Shown: piece by piece, positions 35,206 through 43,742 of the stretch
How positions within the stretch are numbered: position 1 is the stretch's first letter
How the letters are laid out: each line of letters starts with the position of its first letter
The notes under the pieces: model-generated
The model's database searches: none
Told to the model about the DNA's origin: nothing
Seen by the model: the letters and a program-made list of their open reading frames with translations, nothing else
Program-made: the position numbers and the translations under genes
DNA from: Sphingomonas sp. AR_OL41
GTDB taxonomy: Bacteria; Pseudomonadota; Alphaproteobacteria; Sphingomonadales; Sphingomonadaceae
Direction of reading: 5' to 3'
DNA length: 64,000 nt
NCBI RefSeq assembly: GCF_029911635.1
Contig: NZ_JARYTI010000001.1
Coordinates: 186,001-250,000 of the forward strand

Positions 35206-36648
35206 TCACGGCCCCGCCATCCCTCCTTCCCAGCCGCCGCCGAGCGCAAGGAACAGCCGAACGCGATCCGAGGCGATGGACGCATCCGAGGCCGCCAGCG
35301 CCGCTTCGGTTGTGGCAAGGCTTCGCTGCGTGTCGAGCAGTTCAAGACCCGTTCCAAGACCGCCCCGAGTCATCCGGGCCTGGAGCCCGAAAGCCCTCCG
35401 GCTCTCATCGCGCGCGACCCTGAGCTTGGCATTCTGGTCCAGATCGCGGGCATAGGTGCTGAGGACCGTCTCGGTTTCGCGGAGAGCTGCGAGGACGCTG
35501 CCGTCAAATGCCGCCAGCGTCGCGCGCGCCGCTGCATCGCTTTCCGCGATCCGCGCCCTGGCGACGCGTCGGTTCGGGAAGGACCACGAGATGAGCGGGC
35601 CGAAGCTGAACCGCAACGCCGAATCGTCGACCAGCCCACCCACGCTCCGCGAGGTCGTGCCGAGCGATGCGCCGAGGCTGACGCTCGGATAGAGGTCCGC
35701 CGTCGCCACTCCGATGCGCGCCGTCGCAGCCGCGAGCCGGCGTTCAGCTTCGCGGATGTCGGGCCGGCGCCGGATCAGCGCCATACCGTCGCCAATCGGC
35801 AGGGGGCGGTCGACGGAAGGGATGATCCGGCAGGTCGCGAGATTGGGCGGATAATCTTCGGGCGTCCGGCCGAGCAGCACGGCAAGACTGAATAGTGCAG
35901 CTTTGCGGCCTGCCTCGATCGGCGGCAGCGCTGCCTCGAGCTGAGCCAGAAGCGCGCGCGAGCGGGTAGCGTCGAGCGACGTGTAGAGGCCGGCGCGCAC
36001 GCCTCTTTCGGTGAGGGCGAGGCTTTGCCGCTGCAGTTCGACCGAATGGCGGGCAACGGTCATCCGCGCGCCGGCCGCGCAGGCATCTCCATAGGCGCCG
36101 ACCACTCCGGCCACGACCGTCGTGCGCGCAAGGTCATAGGCGGCGGCCTGCGCTTCCGCATCGGCCTGCGCGGCCTCGATCGTGCGCCGAATCCGGCCCA
36201 CGACGTCGAGTTCATAGGATATGCCGACGCCGGCGTCGAATGTCGCATGGGTCCCGTTGGGCGAGCCGAGACCGAGATTGGACGGCTCGCCCACCGATAC
36301 GCCGCCCGCCGTGGAAGTCTGGACGCCCGCGCCGGCCTCGACCTCCTGGACAATCGCGCGCGCGCGTTCGAGATTGGCCGCCGCGACCCTGAGGTCGGTG
36401 TTGGCCTCGATCGCTTCCTGGACGAGCGCATCGAGCTGGGGAATAGCGTAGAGGCGCCACCAGCGCTGGGGCAAGGGTTCAGCCGAATAGGCCGGCGATT
36501 TTCCTTCGGCAAAGCTCGCGGGCCGATCCGAGATGCCTGCGGGCAAGGGCGGCGCCCGATAGCTGGGGCCGACCGTGGCACAGCCAGCGAGCATCAGCGC
36601 GCCCATCAGTCCGAGCGGCCTTTTCGTTCCGACGCGCCCCATCGTCAT
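35206..36648 (-). CDS. NodT-family outer-membrane efflux lipoprotein (second copy)
   Basis: The 480-residue TolC-like protein has the lipoprotein signal 'LMGALMLAGCATVGPSY' (lipobox LAGC) and OEP repeats such as 'LALTERGVRAGLYTSLDATR' and 'LALIRR'-type 'ALIRRRPDIREAERRLAAAT'. The start is MTMGRVG or the second Met (MGRVG); the first overlaps the adaptor stop by four bases. It is the last gene of the leftward FUSC-DUF1656-HlyD-NodT operon and provides the outer-membrane exit. It is only distantly similar to the other NodT protein at 28000. Confidence 0.88.
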   Translation of the reverse strand: MTMGRVGTKRPLGLMGALMLAGCATVGPSYRAPPLPAGISDRPASFAEGKSPAYSAEPLPQRWWRLYAIPQLDALVQEAIEANTDLRVAAANLERARAIVQEVEAGAGVQTSTAGGVSVGEPSNLGLGSPNGTHATFDAGVGISYELDVVGRIRRTIEAAQADAEAQAAAYDLARTTVVAGVVGAYGDACAAGARMTVARHSVELQRQSLALTERGVRAGLYTSLDATRSRALLAQLEAALPPIEAGRKAALFSLAVLLGRTPEDYPPNLATCRIIPSVDRPLPIGDGMALIRRRPDIREAERRLAAATARIGVATADLYPSVSLGASLGTTSRSVGGLVDDSALRFSFGPLISWSFPNRRVARARIAESDAAARATLAAFDGSVLAALRETETVLSTYARDLDQNAKLRVARDESRRAFGLQARMTRGGLGTGLELLDTQRSLATTEAALAASDASIASDRVRLFLALGGGWEGGMAGP

Positions 36649-37553
36649 TCGCTCCGGCCGGGGCCGAGCGCATTTTCCGCGCCATTGAGCGTCACGGTGA
36701 CCGTCCGGCCCGCGATCAGATCGATGCCGGGCGGCACCTTGTCGATGGCGATCCGCACGGGGATGCGCTGGGCAAGACGGACCCAGCTGAAGGTGGGATT
36801 GACATTCGCGAGTAGCGTTCCGGACGCGGTCGTCCGTTCGCGATCGTCAATGCCCGCCGATCGGCCTTCAACATGGCCAGAAAGCGGCCTATCCTCGCCC
36901 ATTACCCGGATCGTGACGCGGACGCCGGGGCGGATGTGCGAAAGCTTCGTCTCCTCGAAATAGCCGGCAACGTAGTAGCTGTCGGAATCGACCAGCGTCA
37001 TCACGGGCTGCCCGGCGGCGGCATAGGCGCCGGGGCGGAGCGAGAAATTGGTGACGATGCCGTTGACCGGCGCACGCACCTCGGCGCGCGCCAGATTGAT
37101 GCGGGCGAGATCGCGATCAGCGATCGCCTGGGCATAGCGTGCGCGGGCCTCCTCGGCGGTGGAGCGGCGGTCGTCACGTTGCTGTCCCGAGACGATATCA
37201 GAGAGGGCCTGATAGCGGCGGTTCTCCCGTTCGGCGGCGTTCAACGTTGCCCGTGCCGTGGCGACAGCGGCCTCGGCCTGCTCAGCGGCATTGCGCAGCC
37301 GAACATGGTCGATGGTAAACAGGATGTCGCCGCGCCTGACCACCTGGTTGTCGCGAACGTGGACCTGCTCGACCCGGCCCGACACGTCTGCCGCGAGCGG
37401 GACCACATCCGCCCTGATCTTCCCGTCGCGCGTCTGTGGCGCGTAGGTGTAGTAATTATAGAGGTGCCAGAAGACGAACACGCCCGCACCCACCACCAGC
37501 AGGGTGAGCAGGGGCTTGAGCAGGCGGAGGAGGGTATCGCGATCTAGGGTCAT
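36645..37553 (-). CDS. HlyD/EmrA-type membrane-fusion protein, AaeA-like
   Basis: The 302-residue adaptor has one N-terminal transmembrane helix ('LLKPLLTLLVVGAGVFVFWH'), lipoyl halves 'AADVSGRVEQVHVRDNQVVR' and 'VRAPVNGIVTNFSLRPGAYA' and a short coiled coil. ATG at 37553 is chosen over a TTG 27 bp upstream that would overlap the DUF1656 gene. The gene set (FUSC permease, DUF1656 peptide, adaptor) corresponds to the aae/fusaric-acid-type exporters of aromatic acids. The stop overlaps the NodT start. Confidence 0.87.
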   Translation of the reverse strand: MTLDRDTLLRLLKPLLTLLVVGAGVFVFWHLYNYYTYAPQTRDGKIRADVVPLAADVSGRVEQVHVRDNQVVRRGDILFTIDHVRLRNAAEQAEAAVATARATLNAAERENRRYQALSDIVSGQQRDDRRSTAEEARARYAQAIADRDLARINLARAEVRAPVNGIVTNFSLRPGAYAAAGQPVMTLVDSDSYYVAGYFEETKLSHIRPGVRVTIRVMGEDRPLSGHVEGRSAGIDDRERTTASGTLLANVNPTFSWVRLAQRIPVRIAIDKVPPGIDLIAGRTVTVTLNGAENALGPGRSE

Positions 37554-37563
37554 GGCGGGCACT

Positions 37564-37776
37564 TCAGGATGCGGTGACAAGGCGTAGAGCCAGAAAGGCG
37601 GTGCCGGTCAGGATGAGGAACAGGGCGGTGTCGAACAGCGGGCGCTGCCAGACGAGGCGGTAGAAGCTGATGGACTCGAGCACCCGCGACAGCAGCAGGC
37701 GCATCGCGAAGCCGAGGATCGCGCAGAGGAGCAGCGGCGAAACGAACACGCCCGCGATGTCGATTTCGCCGATCAT
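37564..37776 (-). CDS. DUF1656 small membrane protein, AaeX-like
   Basis: The 70-residue protein has two predicted transmembrane helices ('VFVSPLLLCAILGFAMRLLL' and 'TALFLILTGTAFLALRL'). DUF1656 proteins regularly lie between FUSC permeases and HlyD adaptors, and their function is not known. Its ATG overlaps the permease stop by four bases. Confidence 0.85.
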   Translation of the reverse strand: MIGEIDIAGVFVSPLLLCAILGFAMRLLLSRVLESISFYRLVWQRPLFDTALFLILTGTAFLALRLVTAS

Positions 37777-39755
37777 GTCGCCGGTACCCAGGCCGGCGCG
37801 CGCTCGAACAGGGCGATGCGCAGACCCGCTAAGGCATGAATGGCGCGGTCGGGGCGAGCGCCGGGCGAACCATCTCCCGGCCAGAGCGCATCAAGTGCTT
37901 CGTCGATGAGCGCGAGCAGACGGGACGACGGCTGCGGCTTGTCGAACTCGCTGCGGAGTTGATCGAGAACCCGATCCGTCGCCTGCCGCCCATCGGCGGG
38001 AAGCGCGTTGCCCATCGAGCGCAGGTCGGCGACGTTCGCGCCGACCCGCAGCCGGATGAGCAGGCCGGCGCTCCGCTCGATTTGCCCGGCTGCGGCAAGG
38101 CGCGCCGTCACCACCGAAATGCGGTCGAGCGCCCGCTGGACATAGCTGTCCCGCAACCGTCGGCTGGGCGACCGGCTCAGCCGCGCGATCTCGCGCGCTT
38201 CGATGCGGAGGACGCGCTGAAGCTGATGCTGCACGCCCCAGGTACGGAACAGGCCGGCGCCGAGAATGGCGGTGAATATGCCCAGCATGCTGGCGACGCT
38301 CGCCTCGACGAAGGTTCCGAAATCGGGCGGCGAATAATGGCCCTGGAGATTGATGTTGCTGAGCCCGAAGGCGAGGATTAGCGTCGCCATCGGATTGACG
38401 GCCGCCCAGACGCCCAGCGGCAGCATGAACAGGCCCATCATCAACGCAAAGGTCGAGAAATCGGCGGCGAGCGGGAGCAGGCCATAGCACAGGATCCCCG
38501 CCAGCAGGGTCGCTAGCAGGGCGAAACGCGCGAACATTCCGATCGCTCGGCCCGGCTCGTCGCCGCCACCGAAAAAGGCCAGCGTTACGGTGCCCAGCAG
38601 AACCGCGTTCGCGCCCTGATGCCAGCCCGTCGCATACCAGAGCCCGCAGAGGAGGGCGTAGGTTACGAGGATTCCCGCCGCGATCCGGGCAGCGTGATCA
38701 ATGTCGGGGTTGAGCGGAAACGCCCGCGTCTCGCTGACTGTTCGCGCGAGCGCGGGCGCAAGCTTCGCCTTTCCGCTCAACGCCGCCTCGATCCGCGAAA
38801 CCTCGCTCCAGAGCGTCAGCATTTCCGTCAGCATGTCGGCCAGCGCATCATGAACGAGTTGCTGCCACGCGCGCGCGTCACTGGCATCGAGCGGAAGCGA
38901 GCGCACGGCATCGGCCAGATCGGGTGGCGGTTCCGTACCGGCATCGAGATGGGCCCTGGCCGTGGCGAGAGAGGGTCGGAGGGCCAAGCGCTCCGCTTCG
39001 CCAAGGCCCGCGATGCGGCTGCCGATCGCGGAAAGGAGCGGGACCATGCGCAGCAGGCGTTGCTGGATCGCGAGCGCGTGCCGCAGGTCATCGCGATGGA
39101 TCGTCGGATCGTAGCGCAGCGCACCGGTCAGCTGTGACAGGGATGTGATGTCGGCCAGCGTCTTTAGCCGGTCATGCTCTCCTTGGGCGTCCGCCTCATG
39201 GCCATCAAGGACATCCTTCGCCCAGGTCTCGATGCTGGGCAGCCAGCGATGCAGGCGCGCGCGTAGCGCACCTTCAAGAGAACGCGGAGCGATCACGCCG
39301 TCAACGAGGGTCGTCGCGAGGATGCCGAGGGTGATTTCGCTGACCCGCGCCACAACGGTATCGAACATGATCTCCGGATGATCCACGCCGGCGACGGCCA
39401 CCAGCATGAGCGTGATCGCGAAAAGCTGGAAGCCGTAGCTGCGCGGCGTGCGGTCGAGGAAAGAAATACCGAACGCCAGGGTTGCCACGATTCCCGACGC
39501 CGCGATCAGCAGCAGCGGCGCGCTCGCAAACAGCGCGACCATGGCAAGCGTGACGAAGCCGGCGCAGAAAGTTCCGGTGAAGCGATAGACGGCCTTCGAC
39601 CGGATCGCCCCGCTCATGGAGTTCATGCAGACGCAGCAGGTGACAAGTGCCCAGTAAGGATTGGGCAGGCCGATCCGCACCGCTATCGCGAATGCGATCA
39701 TGCCCGCGACGAACAGCTTAACAGAGAAGATCAGCTGATCGGCGCTGACTTTCAT
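37773..39755 (-). CDS. FUSC-family (fusaric-acid resistance/AaeB-like) permease
   Basis: The 660-residue inner-membrane protein has two blocks of about six transmembrane helices (residues about 10-160 and 345-500) separated and followed by long soluble helical regions, the FUSC architecture. Signatures include 'NPYWALVTCCVCMNSMSGAI', 'PRSYGFQLFAITLML' and 'WHQGANAVLLGTVTLAFFGG'. These pumps export aromatic carboxylic acids. It is preceded with ATGA overlap by the chimeric recombinase-MarR gene, which may therefore regulate it. Confidence 0.9.
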   Translation of the reverse strand: MKVSADQLIFSVKLFVAGMIAFAIAVRIGLPNPYWALVTCCVCMNSMSGAIRSKAVYRFTGTFCAGFVTLAMVALFASAPLLLIAASGIVATLAFGISFLDRTPRSYGFQLFAITLMLVAVAGVDHPEIMFDTVVARVSEITLGILATTLVDGVIAPRSLEGALRARLHRWLPSIETWAKDVLDGHEADAQGEHDRLKTLADITSLSQLTGALRYDPTIHRDDLRHALAIQQRLLRMVPLLSAIGSRIAGLGEAERLALRPSLATARAHLDAGTEPPPDLADAVRSLPLDASDARAWQQLVHDALADMLTEMLTLWSEVSRIEAALSGKAKLAPALARTVSETRAFPLNPDIDHAARIAAGILVTYALLCGLWYATGWHQGANAVLLGTVTLAFFGGGDEPGRAIGMFARFALLATLLAGILCYGLLPLAADFSTFALMMGLFMLPLGVWAAVNPMATLILAFGLSNINLQGHYSPPDFGTFVEASVASMLGIFTAILGAGLFRTWGVQHQLQRVLRIEAREIARLSRSPSRRLRDSYVQRALDRISVVTARLAAAGQIERSAGLLIRLRVGANVADLRSMGNALPADGRQATDRVLDQLRSEFDKPQPSSRLLALIDEALDALWPGDGSPGARPDRAIHALAGLRIALFERAPAWVPAT

Positions 39756-40549
39756 CGGCCCGTCCGCGCCTGCTGCAGGAACTGACCGATCCGTTCCTCG
39801 AACAAACGCAGCGTGCGCGTCGTCGTTTCGATGTCCTGCGAAGGAAGATCACCAAGGAGATCGTCGCGGAGCCGCGTGACCGCCTTTTCCATCTTCTTCG
39901 CAAGGTCACGACCTTTCGGCATGACATGGATCGTCTTGATGCGCCGGTCGTCGGGAGAATCGCGCCGCTCAAGCAGGTTGGCGGCTTCGGCCTGGTCGAG
40001 AATGCGCACCATGCCGCCCGGATTGACCCCGACTTCCTCGGCCAGCGCGCTCTGCCTGACACCCTTGTCTCCATGACGGGACGCCAGAATGAGCGCCGAA
40101 ATGAGCGATGCGGGAAGTCCGAAGTCGGCGAGTGCGAGACTGACTGCCTGAACCCATACACGCCGGATCTCCTTCACGAAATGGACCTCGATCCCGAGAT
40201 CGTCGATAATCGCCCAATCCTTCAGGTTCCGATACAGCCGGTCGGTCTTCTCGACGAGCAGGATCCCGATATCGGGATCGCGGTGGAGATGGCGCAGCAT
40301 CTCGCCGAAGGCGGTGCGCTCGGCCTTCTTCGCCGTCTCGACGTCCACATGTGTGCTGGCGACGATTATCCCGTTGAGCGCCGCATAATCCTCGAGGAGT
40401 TTCATCTGCGCGGGAATCGAATAGCCCTCCCGCTCCTGGTCCGGTGTCGACACCCGTGTATACAGAACTGCCTTTCTGGCGCCGGAGCTGTGGTCAGTCT
40501 TCGTCTTAGTCCGCTTATATCGATTTCCGGGATTCCTCGGTCTCGCCAA
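39752..40549 (-). CDS. Chimeric protein: serine-recombinase catalytic domain fused to MarR regulator
   Basis: In one 265-codon frame, residues 1-128 are the catalytic domain of a large serine recombinase: 'AVLYTRVSTPDQEREGYSIP' with the active Ser, and 'VEKTDRLYRNLKDW' with the arginines. The homology stops after 'GIEVHFVKE'. From 'IRRVWVQAVSLALADFGLPA' on, the protein is a MarR-family regulator with winged helix ('QSALAEEVGVNPGGMVRILD', 'RRDSPDDRRIKTIHVMPKG'). The MarR part lacks perhaps 10-20 N-terminal residues. The start is a TTG at 40549; no in-frame ATG precedes the catalytic motif. The stop overlaps the FUSC gene (ATGA). The best explanation is a recombination joining a broken recombinase gene to the exporter's own regulator. 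Confidence 0.85.
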   Translation of the reverse strand: MARPRNPGNRYKRTKTKTDHSSGARKAVLYTRVSTPDQEREGYSIPAQMKLLEDYAALNGIIVASTHVDVETAKKAERTAFGEMLRHLHRDPDIGILLVEKTDRLYRNLKDWAIIDDLGIEVHFVKEIRRVWVQAVSLALADFGLPASLISALILASRHGDKGVRQSALAEEVGVNPGGMVRILDQAEAANLLERRDSPDDRRIKTIHVMPKGRDLAKKMEKAVTRLRDDLLGDLPSQDIETTTRTLRLFEERIGQFLQQARTGR

Positions 40550-40764
40550 CGCTATCGCTCCTGCTTCATTACCCTCGGGAGCCGAGGCCTATAGGCACCG
40601 ATTTCGATTCATGTCCGTAACATTTTTCGTCTATGATATTGAATCTGTGGGACTCGCTTCGGACAAAGCCACATCCCTCAGCGTAGCTTGTGGACGGTGC
40701 AGCCGCGCGCAGCCTTGAAATTCAATCCCAGATAGAATATATCCCCCGATCTAGGGAGATATTT

Positions 40765-41352
40765 ATGCCAAACGCTTTCACGACCCGCGAGGTAGCCGAA
40801 CTGGCCGACGTGTCCGTGCGCGCCATCGACAAGGCGATCGAAGAGAATGTTCTGATCGGCATCCGCAGCGTGATGTCACGCGGCAAGCTGCGACGGATGC
40901 TGCCGCTTCACGCGGTGCCATACGCCGCGATCGTAAAGCGCCTGCCTATGACCCTCGGGCGGATCGAGAAGAGGAACTTGGCGCGAGCGCTCGCTTCCCG
41001 CTCCCCTGCCCTCATGACGAGCGAAGCGCTCGAGATCGCACCCGCCGTATCGGTGGATGTTCCTCGCCTGGTCGACCGTGATCTTGCGGAGCGGGCAGCA
41101 AACTATGCGCGGGCGCGCGATGTCCATATCGAGGAGAACCCGGACATCCTCGGTGGCACGCCGGTCATCAAGGGAACGCGTCTCAGCGTCTACGCCATCC
41201 GCGGCCGGCTGGACGGTGGCGAGAGCATCGATGCAATCGTCGACGACTATCCGAGCCTGAGTCGCGAAGCGGTTACCACAGCGCTGCTCTATGCCCGTAC
41301 TCACCCACTCGTCGGGCGTCCGGGTGGGCGGCCCTGGAAGAAGGCTGCTTGA
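40765..41352 (+). CDS. DUF433-domain antitoxin-like protein
   Basis: The 195-residue protein starts at the ATG after AGGGAGAT. A MerR-like N-terminal helix-turn-helix ('FTTREVAELADVSVRAIDKA') precedes a C-terminal DUF433 domain ('PDILGGTPVIKGTRLSVYAI', 'DDYPSLSREAVTTALLYART'). Such proteins pair with DUF5615 PIN-like proteins and are regarded as antitoxins and autorepressors. The stop overlaps the TTG start of the partner. Confidence 0.8.
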   Translation: MPNAFTTREVAELADVSVRAIDKAIEENVLIGIRSVMSRGKLRRMLPLHAVPYAAIVKRLPMTLGRIEKRNLARALASRSPALMTSEALEIAPAVSVDVPRLVDRDLAERAANYARARDVHIEENPDILGGTPVIKGTRLSVYAIRGRLDGGESIDAIVDDYPSLSREAVTTALLYARTHPLVGRPGGRPWKKAA

Positions 41353-41723
41353 GACTCTTCATCGACGAGTGCCTCTCGCCCGCGCTCGCCCGACATCTCA
41401 ATCAATCCGGTGCGCATGATGCCCTGCATCCGCGCGACTATGGGCGTCTGGGCGAGCGCGACGCAGAAGTGCTCGCCCGTTGCCTCACCGAGGATCGGGT
41501 GATCGTCACCGAGAATGCCGCCGACTTCCGTAAGCTCGTGGCGCGCGAAGATATCCATCCAGGCTTGATCATTCTGCCCAACGTCACCCGCGACGCATCG
41601 CTGGCGCTGCTGCTTGCCGCCATCGCCTATCTCAAAACGCTCGGATCTCCCTCGGACGTGATCGTGAACCATGTCCTGGAGATCGACGTCGATGGGTCGG
41701 TCCGTCTCTATCCGCTTCCCTGA
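41349..41723 (+). CDS. DUF5615 PIN-like putative toxin
   Basis: The 124-residue protein has the acidic pattern of the Mut7-C/DUF5615 PIN-like family: 'LFIDECLSPALARHL', 'RDYGRLGERDAEVLARCL' and 'RVIVTENAADFRKL'. It begins with TTG overlapping the antitoxin stop (TTGA). A ribonuclease role is inferred from the PIN relationship; activity of this family is little studied. Confidence 0.78.
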   Translation: MRLFIDECLSPALARHLNQSGAHDALHPRDYGRLGERDAEVLARCLTEDRVIVTENAADFRKLVAREDIHPGLIILPNVTRDASLALLLAAIAYLKTLGSPSDVIVNHVLEIDVDGSVRLYPLP

Positions 41724-42590
41724 TTTGGTTGGTCGCTTCCCGCTGCAAACCAGTGCACCGCTCCGCGCTTAGCGGCACAACGACATCCTAAACCAAACGA
41801 CAGAGAACCGATTTGTCATCCCGTTTTCAGAGCGATTCCAGACTCGATTATATTCACCGAGCAAAACGTCACACCAGACGCGACATTCTTGCCGGATAAT
41901 ATAACCGAGGCAAATGATGGTCCGCTGACAGCTTCATGGGGAGCAATCCACACTTATCGGCACCAGACTGCCGGATGCGGTACGTCAGTGCCCTCCCCAT
42001 TGCGCGACCGAGAGCGTGTCGTCATTCTCGCCACAGACCGATTTCCTGCTCTGGCGCATCATCAGACATTGGTGAGGCCCACCAGAGATCGATCAGGGGA
42101 TGCATATCGCAAGTTACGCCGGTACAATTGAACCTGGACTCGAAGGTGCTACACGCTCGACATGGCGAGTGATGAACCCTTTGAGTTCGGTGCTACGAAA
42201 GTACCCGGAGCCATGCCTTGAGTATATGCCTAACGAAGTCACGCTGCATCGGCAAATGCGGCGCGGTATCGCTCGACCATTTTTCGAGATTCTATTGAAG
42301 GAATTCTGAAAAAGTTCGATACGTGTCCAATTTGGGTCACCAGGCAAGCGATTTATCGCATTGTTTTTGCGTGATAAATTGTAAGACCATGCAAATTGAG
42401 ACCACAAACGTTCCCGCATTTCGCTTGGGATCAACTGGTATGATGCGGGTCCTCCCGACACCCCGTTCGGCCCGCGGCACCTCGCGGACTCTCGGCGATC
42501 TTAGAGCAATTTGTGATTAGGTTGACGCATAGCCTGAGTTTCTGAGCTAGTTGGCGTATTCCTGCGGTAAAAAGGCATCGACGAGGGATT
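41724..42590. other. About 870 bp without recognisable genes
   Basis: This stretch is lower in GC than its surroundings. The short open frames on both strands show no family features, ribosome sites or codon bias. No repeats longer than expected were noticed. Confidence 0.5.
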
Positions 42591-42930
42591 TGAACCGACC
42601 CGGGTCTGTCGGAGGCTATTTGGCTGAAGTTACGCGGCCGTGCGCGCTTCGTCGAGCGAGGGGCAATATCGTTCTTCGGCTTCGGCTGGCGGGATATTGC
42701 CGACAGGCTCCGGCAGTCGCCGATTGTTGAAGCAGTCGACACATTCCAGCGTCGCGAACTAGACGCCCTCGAAGCTTCGCCAGGGACCGCGCCAATGGAT
42801 TACCTCGGGCTTGTAGAGGCCATTTGATCGTCTCGGCCAAAGCGTTGTCGTAGCGGCCGCCGACGCTGCCGACCCAGGGCTCGATCATGGCCTCCGCAAG
42901 ACGCTCGGTGTACTTGATGGACACCTATTG
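42591..42930 (-). pseudogene. IS3-family OrfB 3' relic with terminal repeat
   Basis: Read leftward, 'KYTERLAEAMIEPWVGSVGG' and 'RYDNALAETIKW' match the end of the IS3-type DDE domain. After frame changes come pieces corresponding to 'FATLECVDCFNNRRLPEPVG' and 'NIPPAEAEERY'. An IS end-like sequence TGAACCGACCCGGGTCTGTC begins at 42591. The 5' two-thirds of the element are gone. Confidence 0.7.
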
Positions 42931-43716
42931 GGCGAATTCAATCGGCCGTCGCAACACCCTGATCGTGGAGGTTGCTATGAGGGCCCACAAGCGTTCTTGG
43001 GGTCGGTCTACGCGTAGGACATCCGCCCGGATGGCGGCGTGAGAACGCCTGTCGCTTCTTGGTAAGCGATAGCTTGGGGAAGATCGAGCGAGGGCGCGGC
43101 GATGGATGCGGGGGTTTCGACACCTGGTGGCGCGCGCTGGTTTCGGGGGGCAGGAGGGGCGCTACCAAACCATTTATCGCTATCGGCGAAGCCGACCATT
43201 GGGCGTTATCTGACATTCCCCGCGCCCGAGGATATTGCGACCGAAGTGGCCAAGGTTAGACGTCGATCACGAACGCGACATAGACGCCCCCCACACGTCA
43301 CCAGCCACATCAACGGACTAAAACGAAATTGCAGGGCGGATTTCTAACTTGGACGACGGCCGGGGAACAAGCCGTTCGGCGCAAAAGACGAATTTTTGCC
43401 CGCGTCGCCGAACGGTTTGCGCGCAGCGGCGACACGTGTCGATCAATGAAATTCCTGCGATGCGCTCCAGCGAGGAACTCGAGTATTGTGCGGCATTGTA
43501 CAGACACGATTGGCGGTGGGATGAGCGCTAGCTTCTGGGGTTCGCGCGCTCCGCTACTACGGCTGATCGCGTCGATCGGGCAGAGCCCGCCCTCGCCAAT
43601 GGCGATTGATGCCGCGCCCCGGATGCCGGCGGGGCGATGAGAAAAATCGGGGCAGACCATTGATTCCTGGCCGCTGGCACATTTCATTGCATCAAAGGTC
43701 ATCGGCGCCTTCGAGC
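42931..43716. other. About 790 bp without a supported gene
   Basis: Several overlapping frames of 60-130 codons exist on both strands, but none shows known motifs or a plausible ribosome site. The stretch separates the IS3 relic from the hemicellulose locus. Confidence 0.45.
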
Positions 43717-43734
43717 GGCAGGGTGCCCCCTGCC
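43717..43734 (-). terminator. Short hairpin after the GH31 gene
   Basis: GGCAGGG and CCCTGCC form a perfect 7-bp stem with a TGCC loop, 9 bp beyond the GH31 stop. There is no U-tract. It fits the end of the leftward glycosidase operon. Confidence 0.4.
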
Positions 43735-43742
43735 CAGTCCGT

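Noticed and set aside
42575..42600. GGTTCAAATCC on the minus strand, resembling a tRNA T-loop
   Set aside because: The flanking bases cannot form the 5-bp T-stem or an acceptor stem, and the sequence coincides with the terminal repeat of an IS3 relic.
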